A stretch of DNA of 64,000 bases from Liopterus haemorrhoidalis (lineage: Eukaryota; Arthropoda; Insecta; Coleoptera; Dytiscidae). The stretch lies in contig OZ020616.1 in assembly GCA_963971575.1 (NCBI GenBank), forward strand, positions 36,684,306 to 36,748,305, read 5' to 3'. Shown here piece after piece: positions 42,964-54,059 of this stretch (position 1 is the first letter of the stretch; each line of letters starts with the position of its first letter). Both the position numbers and the translations under genes were made by a program. Below the pieces are notes generated by a model. The model was not told where the DNA came from. It searched no databases and saw only the letters and a program-made list of their open reading frames with translations.

Positions 42964-44452
42964 TAGAGCTCTGCGCGGATACGTTTTTCTGTATCCGCAT
43001 CCGCATAGACAATATCCGCATCCGATCCGCATCCGCAGCCTTTCTAAATATAAAATCCGCATCAGATCCGCATCCGCAAAAATATCCGCACAATCCGCAC
43101 AGGATTTGCTGTCTGTTTGGAAATATCTAACCTGTTTCGCCTTATTTGGCATATTGCTGTTTTAAAACACTACTATTTTTTTTTTTAATTTTATCACATT
43201 AAATATTACTTGGTCCAGAAATATGTTTTCTATCTAACGTCGTATTAAGATTATATAGATTATAAAATAAAGATGGATATTACAATTATTCTATTCTTAA
43301 GCCAAGCTTATATAAATTGTAAAACTTTAAACAGCAATATCTCAGAAACTTAGTTTTTTTAAGATATTGTCACATAGGTAATCCTAGGTCAGGATTACGA
43401 CATCTAGACATTGTGACGGTCAGCTGTCTGATTAAAAACTATTCGTCAGCGTCTGACGTATGTGGCCTGATTACGAAATGCAGACATCGCATTTTCATAA
43501 TGAGGAAATATTTGTCATGACGAATGAATATTGGAACTGGGTTAATTTTCGTTACAAAAAGGCTGGAAGTCACAAAATATGGAAGCAGTGGAACATAGCC
43601 AACTCCGCTGCACGTATTAGTCCAGAAGGTGACGACCAAGACACTGACGCCAGATTCCTCCAGGCTCCTCGACTCCCGGATGGGTAGCCCCCGCCTCGGA
43701 GATAGGTCCAAGCCGATCCTGGCCAACACTGGGTGGACCGAAGACTTCCCCACTCCATGGACCAATTCAAACATTATAATGTAATTTTGATAAATGTGTA
43801 ATAAATTATGTTGAAACCAGGAGTTGTGTTTCAATCAAACCACCCACGTGACAATATCTGACTATTATTTTAGAAAAGTCTTATACGATCAGCAACTTTA
43901 AAAAAATAAGTTCTTAATAATAAAACTAAATTCTTAAATTCATCCTATTATTAAGAGATGAAAGTTATATGACGATTTCAAGAATTTTAAGATGTTTTTA
44001 TTATGTTTTTAAATGTGGCAAATTACCACGGTTAATTTTTACTAATATTTCCAAAAATGCAAAATAAGGGAATACATAATTATTTTAAAATTAATAAACA
44101 CAATAAATCCAAAGAAATTTTTGTATCTACGACTGTTATATAAATTCTACTATATTTTTGGGAAGAGTATGGGAAGAGTAAAACAAGTAAAAAGTGCCGT
44201 AACGTATTATTATCTTACTCTTGCCATTAGCACAATACAAATGCCAACGATAGATTTTTGGGGTACTAAACGCGTCTTTCGTAGTAATAGGCGTCCAACC
44301 GGAGATTTTATGTTCACGCGGATATTGCGGATAAGCGGATATGATATATAATCCGCATCCGCGCGATTTATATGATAATTTATCCGCATCCCTAGAAATA
44401 TGGCGGATATCCGCGGGTAATCTGCGGATATCCGCGGATTTGCAGGGCTCTA
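42964..44452. mobile_element. hAT-like repeat C with nested solo LTR
   Basis: Left end TAGAGCTCTGCGCGGATA; right end, inverted, TAGAGCCCTGCAAATCCGCG. Both ends carry many GGATATCCGC/ATCCGCATCCGC words. A truncated relative is at 29500-30263. No coding sequence accepted; the frames along it are products of the ATCCGC repeats. No clean TSD was seen. Confidence 0.7.
43412..43853. mobile_element. Probable solo LTR
   Basis: Starts TGTGACGGTCAGCTG and ends CCACCCACGTGACA, GC-richer in its second half than the surroundings, with an AATAAA at about 43800. Flanks ACAT and ATAT differ at one of four bases. The matching region of the other repeat C copy lacks this block. Confidence 0.5.
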
Positions 44453-45173
44453 GTAAGAAAGGGCTAGCTAGACAATCAAATTTTTGGGGTCGCAGGCTCG
44501 TCCCCTTGTTGAATTTTCTAGGTTTAGGATTTTTCTCATCTTAAGAATGTTCCCAAGAAACCGCATTCCAAATTTCAACTTTCTAGGTCACCGGAAAGTA
44601 CGCAAAAAACCTCTGGAAGGACATCTGACAGACATCTGAGGGATTTTATATACATAGATTATGTGCCAGTATAATTTTTATTTACAAGACTAGATCTCAA
44701 TCAGGATTATTAAAAATGTCAGAAAAAGTAAAACAGTACAACACCTGAAAAAGTATCGATATCGATATCGAAACAAATAGAACTGGAGTTTCAAAAGTTA
44801 TATTGGATGTCAGCATTGAAAGTTTGAAAGAAGTAATTGTGTTTCACATACTTTTTAAGTCAATATTACGCAAAAAATCCGTAATGTTTAAGAAAAAAGT
44901 GTAATGGAGAACAGACTTAACCCTTGTTACGCCCCTGTTCATTTCCTTGCCTGATAAGCACTTATGCTATCTTTACTTTACGTTCAATGATTCAAAATGT
45001 GAACATCATCACATTTATTTTCTTTCTGTCATAAAGTAATAATCATTGTAATTAACTTGTATTACACTTTATAAGAAACCTCCTATAAGAATCATTTGTT
45101 GTTAATAATTATAATTTATTTGTTTCAAACATTAACTTTTGAGTCTTAAAAAGTGGAAGTTTTAAAAGAAAAT
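44453..45173. other. Upstream region of LRR3
   Basis: 44480-44660 is a repeat end (CATCTGACAGACATCTGAGG). 44750-44775 has ATCGATATCGATATCG. A weak TATAAG at 45070 or 45082 may serve LRR3. No gene. Confidence 0.4.
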
Positions 45174-45176
45174 ATG
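45174..45176 (+). CDS. LRR3 exon 1: start codon only
   Basis: AAAATATG directly followed by GTAAGTTC. Exon 2 opens in phase 0 at 56111 after a 10.9 kb intron. The call rests on the same arrangement in LRR1 and LRR2 and on the absence of an ATG next to the LRR3 acceptor. An alternative start exon elsewhere in the intron cannot be excluded. Confidence 0.6.
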
Positions 45177-45278
45177 GTAAGTTCTTTCATTAAAACTATT
45201 TTAAATCCGTTTAAAATTACGCACTATTTTTTATTTGTGAGTTCATAAATGTAAAAACAAAATTATGTCAAGTGTGAA

Positions 45279-45415
45279 TTTTCACACATTTCAAGATTTT
45301 GTGGTATTTAATAAGTGTAAGAAGCCAACAGAATGCTGGATGTCAATTTATTCGTAATTTGAGTACTAAAAGCTTCCATTTATTTTTTTAAACAAAATTT
45401 AAATAATCTGTGAAT
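45279..45415 (+). repeat. Interspersed repeat D copy
   Basis: Matches 5421-5620: TGTGAATTTTCACACATTTC, then AAGCTTCCATTTAT near the end. Lies 100 bp after LRR3 exon 1. Confidence 0.45.
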
Positions 45416-45666
45416 ATTTCGTCACAATAAAATTTAAAACAAAATATCACAGCGATTTTTTCTGCATTTGTTTTTTTTTTTTTAATTTAAACTTAATTTA
45501 AACTAATTAATGGTTGCCTCAGCTTCTCAGGCTATTGGCCACCAGATACATATGTTACCTATATTAATATTACATATATACATTTGTGTGTATATATACA
45601 GGGTGTCCCAGTCAAGTGGCTCACCATTGCTGTCTTTGTTAATAATATAGATAGAGATTCGGTTAA

Positions 45667-46817
45667 AGCTGCGTATAACGCCCGGAGGTTCCTAGTTTCT
45701 TATACAAAACTAAAAATCTGAAATAAAATTAAACCGAATTTGTATCTATCTAATATGATAGTTTTAATTGTAGAAACATTTATTGCAAAAATATTATCGC
45801 TCTATAACTTAAAAATAGACATCACCGATATTGTTCTGTAATTTTTACCGACCGCCAACATATATAAGGGAGGTATTGTGATCATACCAATTTTGACGTT
45901 TCGAGATTTCGATGGATCTCCACGAATTGAGGTCCCTACATAACGTTTTGTCTATTTTTAGCATGATGTCTGTCGGTCTGTCTGTCCGTCCGTCTGTCTG
46001 TCTGTCCGTCCGTTCATCTGTCCGTCTCTCCGTCTGTCCGTCTGTCCGTCTGTCCGTCTGTCCGTCTGTCCGTCTGTCCGTCTGTCCGTCTGTCCGTCTG
46101 TCCGTCTGTCCGTCTGTCCGTCTGTCCGTCTGTCCGTCTGTCCGTCTGTCCGTCTGTCCGTCTGTCCGTCTGTCCGTCTGTCCGTCTGTCCGTCTGTCCG
46201 TCTGTCCGTCTGTCCGTCTGTCCGTCTGTCCGTCTGTCCGTCTGTCCGTCTGTCCGTCTGTCCGTCTGTCTGTGTACACGTGCAGAGCAAATTCGGCTGA
46301 AAAATTTTTATGAAACTTCATATTTAAGCTTCTGCCATCAATGGCACGAGTTGATCAACGTTTGGTAAAAATCGGTTGACTAAAAATGGGAGTTTACTCG
46401 TGTCAATTTTAAGATTTTTGCGAATATTTCACAACAGAAAAATATCTCGAAATAACTAATAACTTTTATTTGAGACGTTTTTTGATAAAACGAAAAATTT
46501 CGAATAATTTCTATAAAATTTTTCGAAATTTTTCATCATTATATGTCTCAATATTTTCATATTTATATGTAACATTTCCATGGTCATGATAAATAATATC
46601 TCTGTTATAAAATATTAGGTCAAGTTATTTCTACTCTACTGCTAGAATGTAATTTATGTAAGTACTTTATTATGGCGGTCGGTCCTGTGGTGGCCACAGC
46701 TGATTTTTTAAATCTATTTGTGGGTTTCGAATAACTTTTATATTTATATAGTTTTGTGTAGAAATGTTCAAATAATACGTCAAATTTTGTTTCGACTTGA
46801 TTACTTGCAGTTTAGAA
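45667..46817. mobile_element. piggyBac-like MITE relative, split by HINE copy
   Basis: Begins after TTAA (45663-45666) with GCTGCGTATAACGCC and TAGTTTCTTATACAAAAC, like 21402-22149. It continues to 45846, is interrupted by HINE copy 2, and resumes at 46703 with TATTTGTGGGTTTC, GTAGAAATGTTCAAATAATA. Right end lost at 46817. Confidence 0.7.
45847..46702 (+). mobile_element. HINE (Helentron-type) copy 2 with expanded CTGTCCGT array
   Basis: ACCGACCGCCAACATATATA at the 5' end after five T; GGCGGTCGGT as 3' inverted match, then hairpin CTGTGG-TGG-CCACAG and CTG before a T-run. The centre (46030-46268) is about 30 head-to-tail CTGTCCGT units. Comparison with the uninterrupted MITE at 21596 shows insertion into a T-run. 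No protein; translations in all frames are repeat artefacts. Confidence 0.8.
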
Positions 46818-46924
46818 CAGTGTTTCTCAAACTTTTCTGGCATGGGGCCTGAAGTGCAGTACCTAGCGGAGGATGGTTTAAGACCTAAACCAATACCACC
46901 TATATATATATATATATATATATA

Positions 46925-48495
46925 CAGTATTGGCCATAAAGATAGCAACTTTTGATAATCCTCTTTTATTTTTATTCTATTCAATATTTTTAAAGTTAAA
47001 AAATGTAATTCTTACCTTTAACAATCCTCTACATATATTATAGTAAAAAATTAAATTTTAATAGTAAATTCTATTTTTTTTTTTTTTATAGTATTTATTA
47101 TTTTTACCTGGACATAAAGATAGCAACTACTCTTAAAAAATCTTTTTTTTTATTAATTAAGAAAATGTATTATTATTAACAGATCATTTTTCATATTTTG
47201 TATAGTAACCACCAGTATTTATAACTTCCCGACATCTTTTCGGCATTGATTCTAATAATTTCGTGATCGTTTCATTATCAATATTAGACCAGGCACCCTG
47301 CAAAGCTTTAAACAAATCTTCAATATTTGAATGCGTTTTGTTTCTAATCTTTCTGTCGACAATCTCCCAAAGGTTTTCTATAGGATTTAAATCGCGTGAC
47401 TGTGACGGCCAAGTCATTACGTAAATTTTTGAATCCTCGAACCATTTTTTGACCAACTTCGAAGAATGTTTTGTGTCATTATCATGCTGAAAAATATGTT
47501 TTAAAGGCATGAATTCATCAGAATAAGGTTCTATAAAATTTTGAAGGATCTCTCTATATTTAAATCGATCCATTATTCCTTCAATGTGGTATAGAGGACC
47601 CATACCATATCCCGAGAAACAGCCCCATACCATCACACCACCTCCGCCATGTTTAACTGTTGGTAAGGTGTATTTTTGAACAAATCTTTTATTAGAAGGC
47701 CTCCTAACGTAACTTACACCATCACTTTTAAACAAATTGAACTTAGATTCATCACTAAAAATAACTTTTTTCCATTCATCCACAATCCAGTCAATATGGT
47801 TTTTAGCAAATTCTAATCGGGCCTTCACATTCTTTTTGGATAGAAGTAGTTTTTTAGCAGGACGGCGACTAAAAAGACCCTCACTAACTAATCTTCTGCG
47901 AATAGTTCTTGTTGACATGTTTTCTTGATCCATTTGCGGCAAAAGGCCCAAAATTTTCTCCGATGACAGAAAGGGGTTATTGGTAGATAAATAAATATAT
48001 TTTTTATCAGTTCGTTTTGTAGTTTTTCGTGGCCGTCCTGGAATTTTTGAAACTTCAAACGTACCTTCTACTCGAAATCATTTTATAATTCGCGACACAG
48101 TAGATTTATGAACATTTATATTTTGTGAAATCACATTTTGCAGCAGCCCGTCTTTAAAACCAGAAATTGTGAAGTTACTAATTTCACTTGAAACAGTTTT
48201 ACTACGACCCATGATTGACAAATATAAACTGAAATATTACTTATGCACAACATATTATTTATGGATAAAACCTGCATATAACAAGAAAATTCAAGAAGTT
48301 GCAATATTTTTGTACAAGCAAAAATGAAGAAATAATTTATTATTAATCTGTAAGTCAGATTATTTGACTATTGATTGATGTAACAGACAAAATATGATTA
48401 AATTATAGAATTAAGAGTATTTATTTTCCAATATTATTATTCAAATTTGAAAAATTGAAAGATGTTAAAAGTTGCAATCTTTATGGCCAATACTG
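46925..48495 (-). mobile_element. Tc1-like transposon, nearly intact, TA TSD
   Basis: Ends CAGTATTGGCCATAAAGAT and, inverted, CAGTATTGGCCATAAAGAT followed by TGCAACTTTT, with TA flanks inside a TA microsatellite (46900-46924 and 48496-48510). 1,571 bp, one transposase gene on the minus strand. The least decayed element in the window. Confidence 0.95.
47184..48212 (-). pseudogene. Tc1 transposase (DD34E), one nonsense codon
   Basis: Minus strand from ATG 48212 (MGRSKTVSSEISNFTISGF) to the stop at 47184: 342 codons, the normal Tc1 length. Paired-type HTH in residues 10-110 (KSTVSRIIK, then a TGA at 48083-48081 where Trp is expected, then FRVEGTFEVSKIPGRPRKTT with the GRPRKT linker). Catalytic parts: VIFSDESKFNLF, GGGGVMVWGCFSGYG, FQHDNDTKHSSK and SRDLNPIENLW, with 34 residues between the second Asp and Glu. 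It ends SMPKRCREVINTGG. The frame is otherwise open, so only this TGA visibly breaks it. Confidence 0.9.
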
Positions 48496-48567
<72 letters not shown>

Positions 48568-48569
48568 TC
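48496..48569. repeat. TA and AG microsatellites
   Basis: TA run followed by about 20 AG units and GGGA units, directly after the Tc1 right end. Confidence 0.85.
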
Positions 48570-49216
48570 ACAAGGTGTATCAAGATAGAGGAAACACGAT
48601 TTTTCTCTAAAAGAGTATGTGTGAGCAAGTTGGGAAAAAATTTGGAATAATTGGATGGTAGTATTTAAATTTTCCGGAATAAACCGGAAGTACAGGATAT
48701 CAAGGACAACTTCGATTTTTTATATAGGAATGTATGGCGTATATATGGATAAAGCTTTTGAAACGAAACTTTTTTGATAAAACTTTTACATAAACATATT
48801 TTTAATATCTATTACTGTTACCTATAATGGCTTGCAAGTATATTTATTTACAAGTGTTCAAAATTGCTTTCCATTTGGAACACTTTCGCATCCTTACTAT
48901 TTAGTTAACAGTAGCTCGGAGCATAACATAAAATATTGCACGTTCAAGTCGTACCTACTTGAATGTACTTGAAATACCTCCAGCGCGAACCGTTTTAATT
49001 AGATGTCAAAATAAGTATAATTTATTTTATTGATGTTTAAAAGGTATATTTTAATGAATATAAATGGCATATATTTATAAATATATCTTGCAAAATTGAG
49101 CGTTTTTCTATTATAATTTCATGCTTCGATCTTATATGACTTCGCGGCCCCCCGACAATGCTTTCACGGCCCCCCGGTTAATATAACGCTGATATAGTGA
49201 GACCAGATTTCAGTGA

Positions 49217-49508
49217 AGGGTAACCGGGAGACAGGGAAAAACAGAAGGTCCTCACCTCTCAGATCCAAGTGAAGAGCAAAAAAAAAAGTTCTCACCTCCC
49301 AAAACCAAGTGAAGAGCAAAAAAAAGGTCCTCACCTCCCAGATCCAAATGAAGAGCAAAAAAAAAGGTCCTCATCTCTCAGATTAACTAGTTGTAATATT
49401 TCTTTTCTTACAAGTGCAGAATTATGTAAATACCGGGACAATCGACCGTCCCGAAAACATTTTTCGGGACACCGGGACAATTGACCTAAAACCGGGACGG
49501 ATGGTCAC
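49217..49508. repeat. Minisatellite in a GGTCACCCT-ended MITE remnant
   Basis: Four units of about 43 bp (49243-49385), each with GGTCCTCACCTC, CAGATCCAAGTGAAGAGC and an A-run. Left edge AGGGTAACCGGGAGACAGG and right edge CGGGACGGATGGTCACCCT look like inverted ends of a hAT-like MITE. Confidence 0.6.
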
Positions 49509-49513
49509 CCTAC

Positions 49514-49623
49514 TTAAATAATATCTCTGTTAGAAAATATTAGTCCAAGTTATTTCTACTCTGCTGCTAGAATGTATTTTATACAAGTACTTTATGATAG
49601 CGGTTCTGTAGTGGCCACAGCTG
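49514..49623 (+). mobile_element. HINE 3' fragment
   Basis: AATAATATCTCTGTTAGAAA through TCTACTCTGCTGCTAGAATG to GTAGTGGCCACAGCTG before ATTTTTT; the last 110 bp of the family. Confidence 0.75.
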
Positions 49624-49639
49624 ATTTTTTAAATACTTT

Positions 49640-50135
49640 TTTAGTAAAAATGGTGTTTAAATGAAAAAATACTAAAAAATAACTTACGTGTTAAGAGCTT
49701 TCTTTTGATACCACATAATAAATTTTAAGAAAATAATTATTTTTTCAACAACCTGACCAGAAATTCCTATTGGACTATTCTGGGAAATAGAGTAGGGACA
49801 AAAGTTTTTAGACATATTTTTGGAGAAAATCTGATTTTTCAAAAATAAAAATTTGTATCTTTATCCGCGCATTAAGAGGTTTCATTTGATACCCCATTCA
49901 AAATTTTAAAAAAATATTTATTTTTCATTAAATACATATTTGTTTACATTTATCTCGTGATTTGTTTTTTTGAACTCTCTAAATTTTTCTATATGAGGGT
50001 CAAAAAATTGTGTAAGCATGCCAGATTTCAACTTTGTATGTTTAGCCGTTTGGTTACAATTTCTACTGTACAGACAGACACAGCATTAAAGTTATAAGAA
50101 TTTTTTTGTGGTCATACCTACAACACCCTAAAATT
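49640..50135 (-). repeat. Interspersed repeat A, inverted copy
   Basis: Carries GCATGCCAGATTTCAAC, GCCGTTTGGTTACAATTTC, ACAGACAGACACAG and CATACCTACAACACCCTAAA in inverted order. Confidence 0.6.
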
Positions 50136-50480
50136 ATAAATAAATAATAATATTTAATAATAAAATAATTTAAATATAATTTTGTTAATAAACATTCTTT
50201 CAAATCAGATTTTATTCTTGTTTTGTTAAAATATGTAAGTGTATGTAGTCAAAATATGTACATACGACGTAGTACGTAGGAATGTAATCACAGTCGTTCA
50301 AAAAAAGCGGGGATTCCGCGATGTATGTGGCTTCAAGTGATAGTACAATGAATCACTGCTGATGCCTGATAACTGGGTGATAGAATGAAGTTCAGGGTCG
50401 GATCTAAATTTTTGGGGGCCCTGTACTTTTTTGAAAGGTTTTTTGGAGCCATTTTTAGGATTTCGTAGTTAGGTATAACC
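50136..50480. other. Unassigned, followed by left half of a repeat A copy
   Basis: 50455-50480 (TTTAGGATTTCGTAGTTAGG then TATAACC) is the left part of a repeat A copy split by the next element; the right part resumes at 52318 (AAAAAAACCCTATACCGTTA). Confidence 0.5.
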
Positions 50481-50796
50481 TAAGGTAACCATATTTTTTA
50501 GTTCAAACTTCGGGATGGGAGCCTATAGACGGGGGGGGGTGTTTATATTATTATACAAATTATATACAATAATTTTAATTTATAATACATAAAAATTTCC
50601 CAGATAGTTAAATTTAAAAGGAACGTTATTAAAATCACAGTATTTTTACCGACCGCCAACATATATAAGGGAGGTATTGTGATCATACCGATTTTGACAT
50701 TTCGAGAATTCGATGGATCTCCACGAATTGAGGTCCCTACATAACGTTTTGACTATTTCTAGCATGATGTCTGTCGGTCTGTCTGTCCGTCTGTCC

Positions 50797-50836
<40 letters not shown>

Positions 50837-52309
50837 GTCTCTCTGTCTGTCCGTCCGTCTGTCTGTGTACACGTGCAGAGCACGTTCGGCTAAAAGGACT
50901 TTTATGAAACTTCATATTTAAGCTTTTGACATCAATGGCACAAGTTGATCAAATTTTGGTAAAAATCGGTTGACTAGAAATGGGTGTTTACTCGTGTCGA
51001 TTTTAAGATTTTTGCGAATATTTAACAACAGAAAAATATTTCGAAAAAAATGTATTTAACAAAAGTTGCTATAAAAGCAATAACTAACAACTTTTATTTG
51101 AGACATTTTTTGATATAACGAAAATCTATCTATTTCTTCATACTTATATGTAACGTTTCCTTGATTATGATAAATAATATCTTTGTTAGAAAATATTAGG
51201 CCAAGTTATTTCTATTCTGCTGCTAGAATGTATTTTATACAAGTACTTTGTGATGGCGGTCCTGCGGTGGCCACAGCTGATTTTTACCGACCGCCAACAT
51301 ATATAAGGGAGGTATTGTGATCATACCGATTTTGACATTTCGAGAATTCGATGGATCTCCACGAATTGAGGTCCCTACATAACGTTTTGACTATTTTTAG
51401 CATGAAGTCTGTCGGTCTGTCTGTCCGTCTGTCCGTCTGTCTATCAGTCTGTCTGTCTGTGTACACGTGCAGAGCAAATTTGGCTAAAAGGATTTTTATG
51501 AAACTTCATATTTAAGCTTTTGACATCAATGGCACGAGTTGGTCAACTTTTGGTAAAAATCGGTTGACTAGAAATGGGAGTTTACTCGTGTCGATTTTAA
51601 GATTTTTGAAAATATTTAACAACAGAAAAATATTTCGAAAAAATGTATTTAACAAAAGTTGCTATAAAAGCAATAACTAACAACTTTTATTTGAGACATT
51701 TTTTGATAAAACGAAAAAATATCTATGTCTTCTTACTTATATGTAACGTTACCATGATTATGATGAATAATACTACTATCTTTTTTAGAAAATATCAGGC
51801 CAAGTTATTTCTATTCTGATGCTAGAATTTATTTTATACAAGTACTTTGTGATGGCGGTTGGTTCTGTGGTGGCCACAGCTGATTTTTTTAAATGAATTC
51901 AAAATTTATACATATACTTTTGATATTTTTCCGAACTAAAGATCTTTTTGAGTAGGTTTTTTTGGCTTTGAAGCATTTTATAAAAATCCGCACAGTTTTC
52001 TTCATAATTTACTTTAATCAGTGATATTGCTTTTATCTACATCAAGTTGAGTCTTATCATTTGTCCAAAAGCTCTTCATCAAGGAAAATACCCTTTCCAT
52101 AGATAATTTTTTAGTTCAAGCTTTGTAAAAATAATTTTAGTTGAAATATATTATAAATAAACATTGAAAATAAGTACCTTTTCTAAAATTCGGGGCAATT
52201 CGGGACAAAAAATCCGAATTCCTGGACAAATAGTAACTCTGAAAAAATTCGGGACGCAAGAGGGAAATTTGGGACTGTCCCGGCCAATTCGGGACGTATG
52301 GTCACCTTA
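50481..52309. mobile_element. hAT-like element, 8-bp TSD GTATAACC, carrying a HINE dimer
   Basis: Ends TAAGGTAACCATA and TATGGTCACCTTA, flanked by GTATAACC at 50473-50480 and 52310-52317, inserted into repeat A. 1,829 bp, of which 1,235 bp are the HINE dimer. The remaining sequence (51890-52300) has no clear coding sequence. Confidence 0.8.
50648..51882 (+). mobile_element. HINE head-to-tail dimer
   Basis: First unit 50648-51279, second 51286-51882, joined as CACAGCTG-ATTTTT-ACCGACCG. Both have the CTGTCTGTCCGT core (short), GTACACGTGCAGAGCA, GGTAAAAATCGGTTGACTA, and the terminal hairpin (CTGCGG or CTGTGG type). Tandem copies joined end to start fit rolling-circle replication. Confidence 0.85.
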
Positions 52310-52655
52310 GTATAACCAAAAAAACCCTATACCGTTACTCATGTGTCTGCCTGTGAATCTTCCTGTCTATCTGTGTCTCTGTCTACCTGTCTGTCTGACT
52401 GCCTGCCAGTCTGTCTATTCAGTACAAATTGTTGCGATTTGAGGTCTCGAGTTAGGCGACCTGACTAGAGACAACGATTAATCGAATGAGTGAAATAATC
52501 GATTATTTTGTTTCAGTTAATCGATTAATCATATGGTAATTGTGGTTTCGATTAATTTATTATTAATCGATAACTTTATGTTATATTCAAGAAATTACTT
52601 AGTTGTATTGTTGAAACACTGCTCGGTAGATGACTTTGCTCCCTTCTTTTTATTA
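52310..52655. other. Right half of repeat A and TCGATTAATC-rich segment
   Basis: 52330-52430 has CTGTCTGTCTGACTGCCTGCC-like text. 52475-52575 contains several ATTAATCGATTA words. No gene. Confidence 0.5.
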
Positions 52656-54003
52656 CAGTGACTGTATAAAGACAGTGTGGCCATATGAACTGTAGCCGCC
52701 ATGTTTATTCCAGATTTGTATTGGGTTATATGGAATAAATGTTAATATATCCTAATATATTATAATATTTCTTAAATTTTTAATAGTTTTACGTATTTAT
52801 GTTTATATATATGTGAATATAAATTTATTGTTAAGAAAAAACATGTATATGATTCAACATTTATTAAGATAAATATTAAAATTGCCTACCGATGAAGGTA
52901 TTTTTTTGAAATGTTGCAACAAATGTTGAAAATGTAACATAAAAAGAAAACAAATGAAAAAAATTCTTAAAAAAGGACATGAAAGGAAATAAAAGACATA
53001 TATTTTTATTATTTTATAATTTTATTTGAGGACCTATAAAAACTAAAACATTTTTTTTTATAAAAACGGGAGTTACATTTTAATTTGAATATTTTAAATT
53101 TAAGAAAACAAGTTCAAACAGGACATTAGAATTAGAATAAAAAGATAGAGAAAAAATGATGATAAGGTTCGATAAAAATTAGAGAACCCAACATTTCTCT
53201 AATTTTTGGGAAAACGCATGTTTATATATAAAAAAAAAAAAAATAGGATATTTTCATATTAAAAAAGAATAAGCAGAACATGTTATATACCCTGAGTTCA
53301 AAACGAAATTACATAAGAGTTGGCTATGGAAAAATAAAATAATGTATACTACAAGCTTTATGTTACAATAAATAACTTATGACAACAAGAGTGATTTAAT
53401 TAATTCAGACAGTAAATTAATTCTAAAGCTTTCTGTTGACATTACTTTTATTTTCCATAGCCAACCCTTATGCAATTTCTTTTTGAACTCATGGTATAAA
53501 TGATATATTAATAAAGAAAACTGATGTATATCTTATCAATTATGCATTTATTCAACTAAAATTATGGTCAGGTGAAAAATAAAATGAAATCAGCATGGAA
53601 TAACTTTAAAATTAATGAAAGTAAATACTTCTTATAATTGTGAAGCCATCCATTGATTTACTGGCATAATGTTTTTTTATGTTCATTTAGCCTTTTTTCC
53701 CTGCAATTTTAAACCTAAACATAGCAAAACGTTTCATTATTTTTAATTTTAATTTCTGACAATTTAAAATATGTGCACAGTTTACATTATCTACATTACT
53801 CATTACTCATCACAAACACAACAATATTCACTATTAAACGTCTAAATATACCTATATTATTTGAAAATATCACTTAAATCTGTTGAAACACAAGCTAAAC
53901 CATATACAATCTGTAACAAAATTGGAAGAAATATGGCGGACTTCAGCTCGACCAATAGAAAATGAGACCATCGTATGGCCACACTGTCTTTATAGAGTCA
54001 CTG
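52656..54003. mobile_element. TA-target DNA transposon, noncoding
   Basis: Ends CAGTGACTGTATAAAGACAG and inverted CAGTGACTCTATAAAGACAG, both continuing TGTGGCCATA; TA at 52654-52655 and 54004-54005. 1,348 bp with another MITE inside. No transposase was found. Confidence 0.85.
53290..53494. mobile_element. Nested MITE with about 45-bp TIRs
   Basis: CCCTGAGTTCAAAACGAAAT with GGCTATGGAAAA inward; right end TTTTCCATAGCC and TTTTTGAACTCATGG. Flanked by TATA on both sides. 205 bp. Confidence 0.8.
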
Positions 54004-54059
54004 TACTTTTTATTAAGGTCCCTAACTTACTAGGCCTTCAGAATACTCATTCTCGCCCA

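Larger units (their letters stand above)
46818..49191. mobile_element. Possible hAT-like element around the Tc1 insertion
   Basis: CAGTGTTTCTCAAACTTTT at 46818 and AACGCTG at 49185-49191 (inverted CAGCGTT), with GGGGCC/GGCCCC near both. TIRs are short and no TSD matches, so this pairing is weak. 48570-49140 holds nothing else recognisable. Confidence 0.35.

Noticed and set aside
42865..43165. Frames on both strands with repeated CGCGY or YPHPH text
   Set aside because: Product of the ATCCGC words at the hAT-like end.
43439..43834. 131-codon minus frame
   Set aside because: Lies in the probable solo LTR; no domain, overlapping frames on both strands.
45845..46321. Long open frames on both strands (TDGQTDRR-type and CPSVRLSV-type repeats)
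   Set aside because: They are translations of the CTGTCCGT microsatellite in the HINE copy; any frame is open in such an array.
46899..46924. TA repeat as a regulatory element
   Set aside because: It is the insertion target of the Tc1 element and has no gene start next to it.
50646..51466. Similar Gln/Thr/Asp/Arg-rich frames
   Set aside because: Same cause: the CTGTCTGTCCGT core of the HINE dimer.
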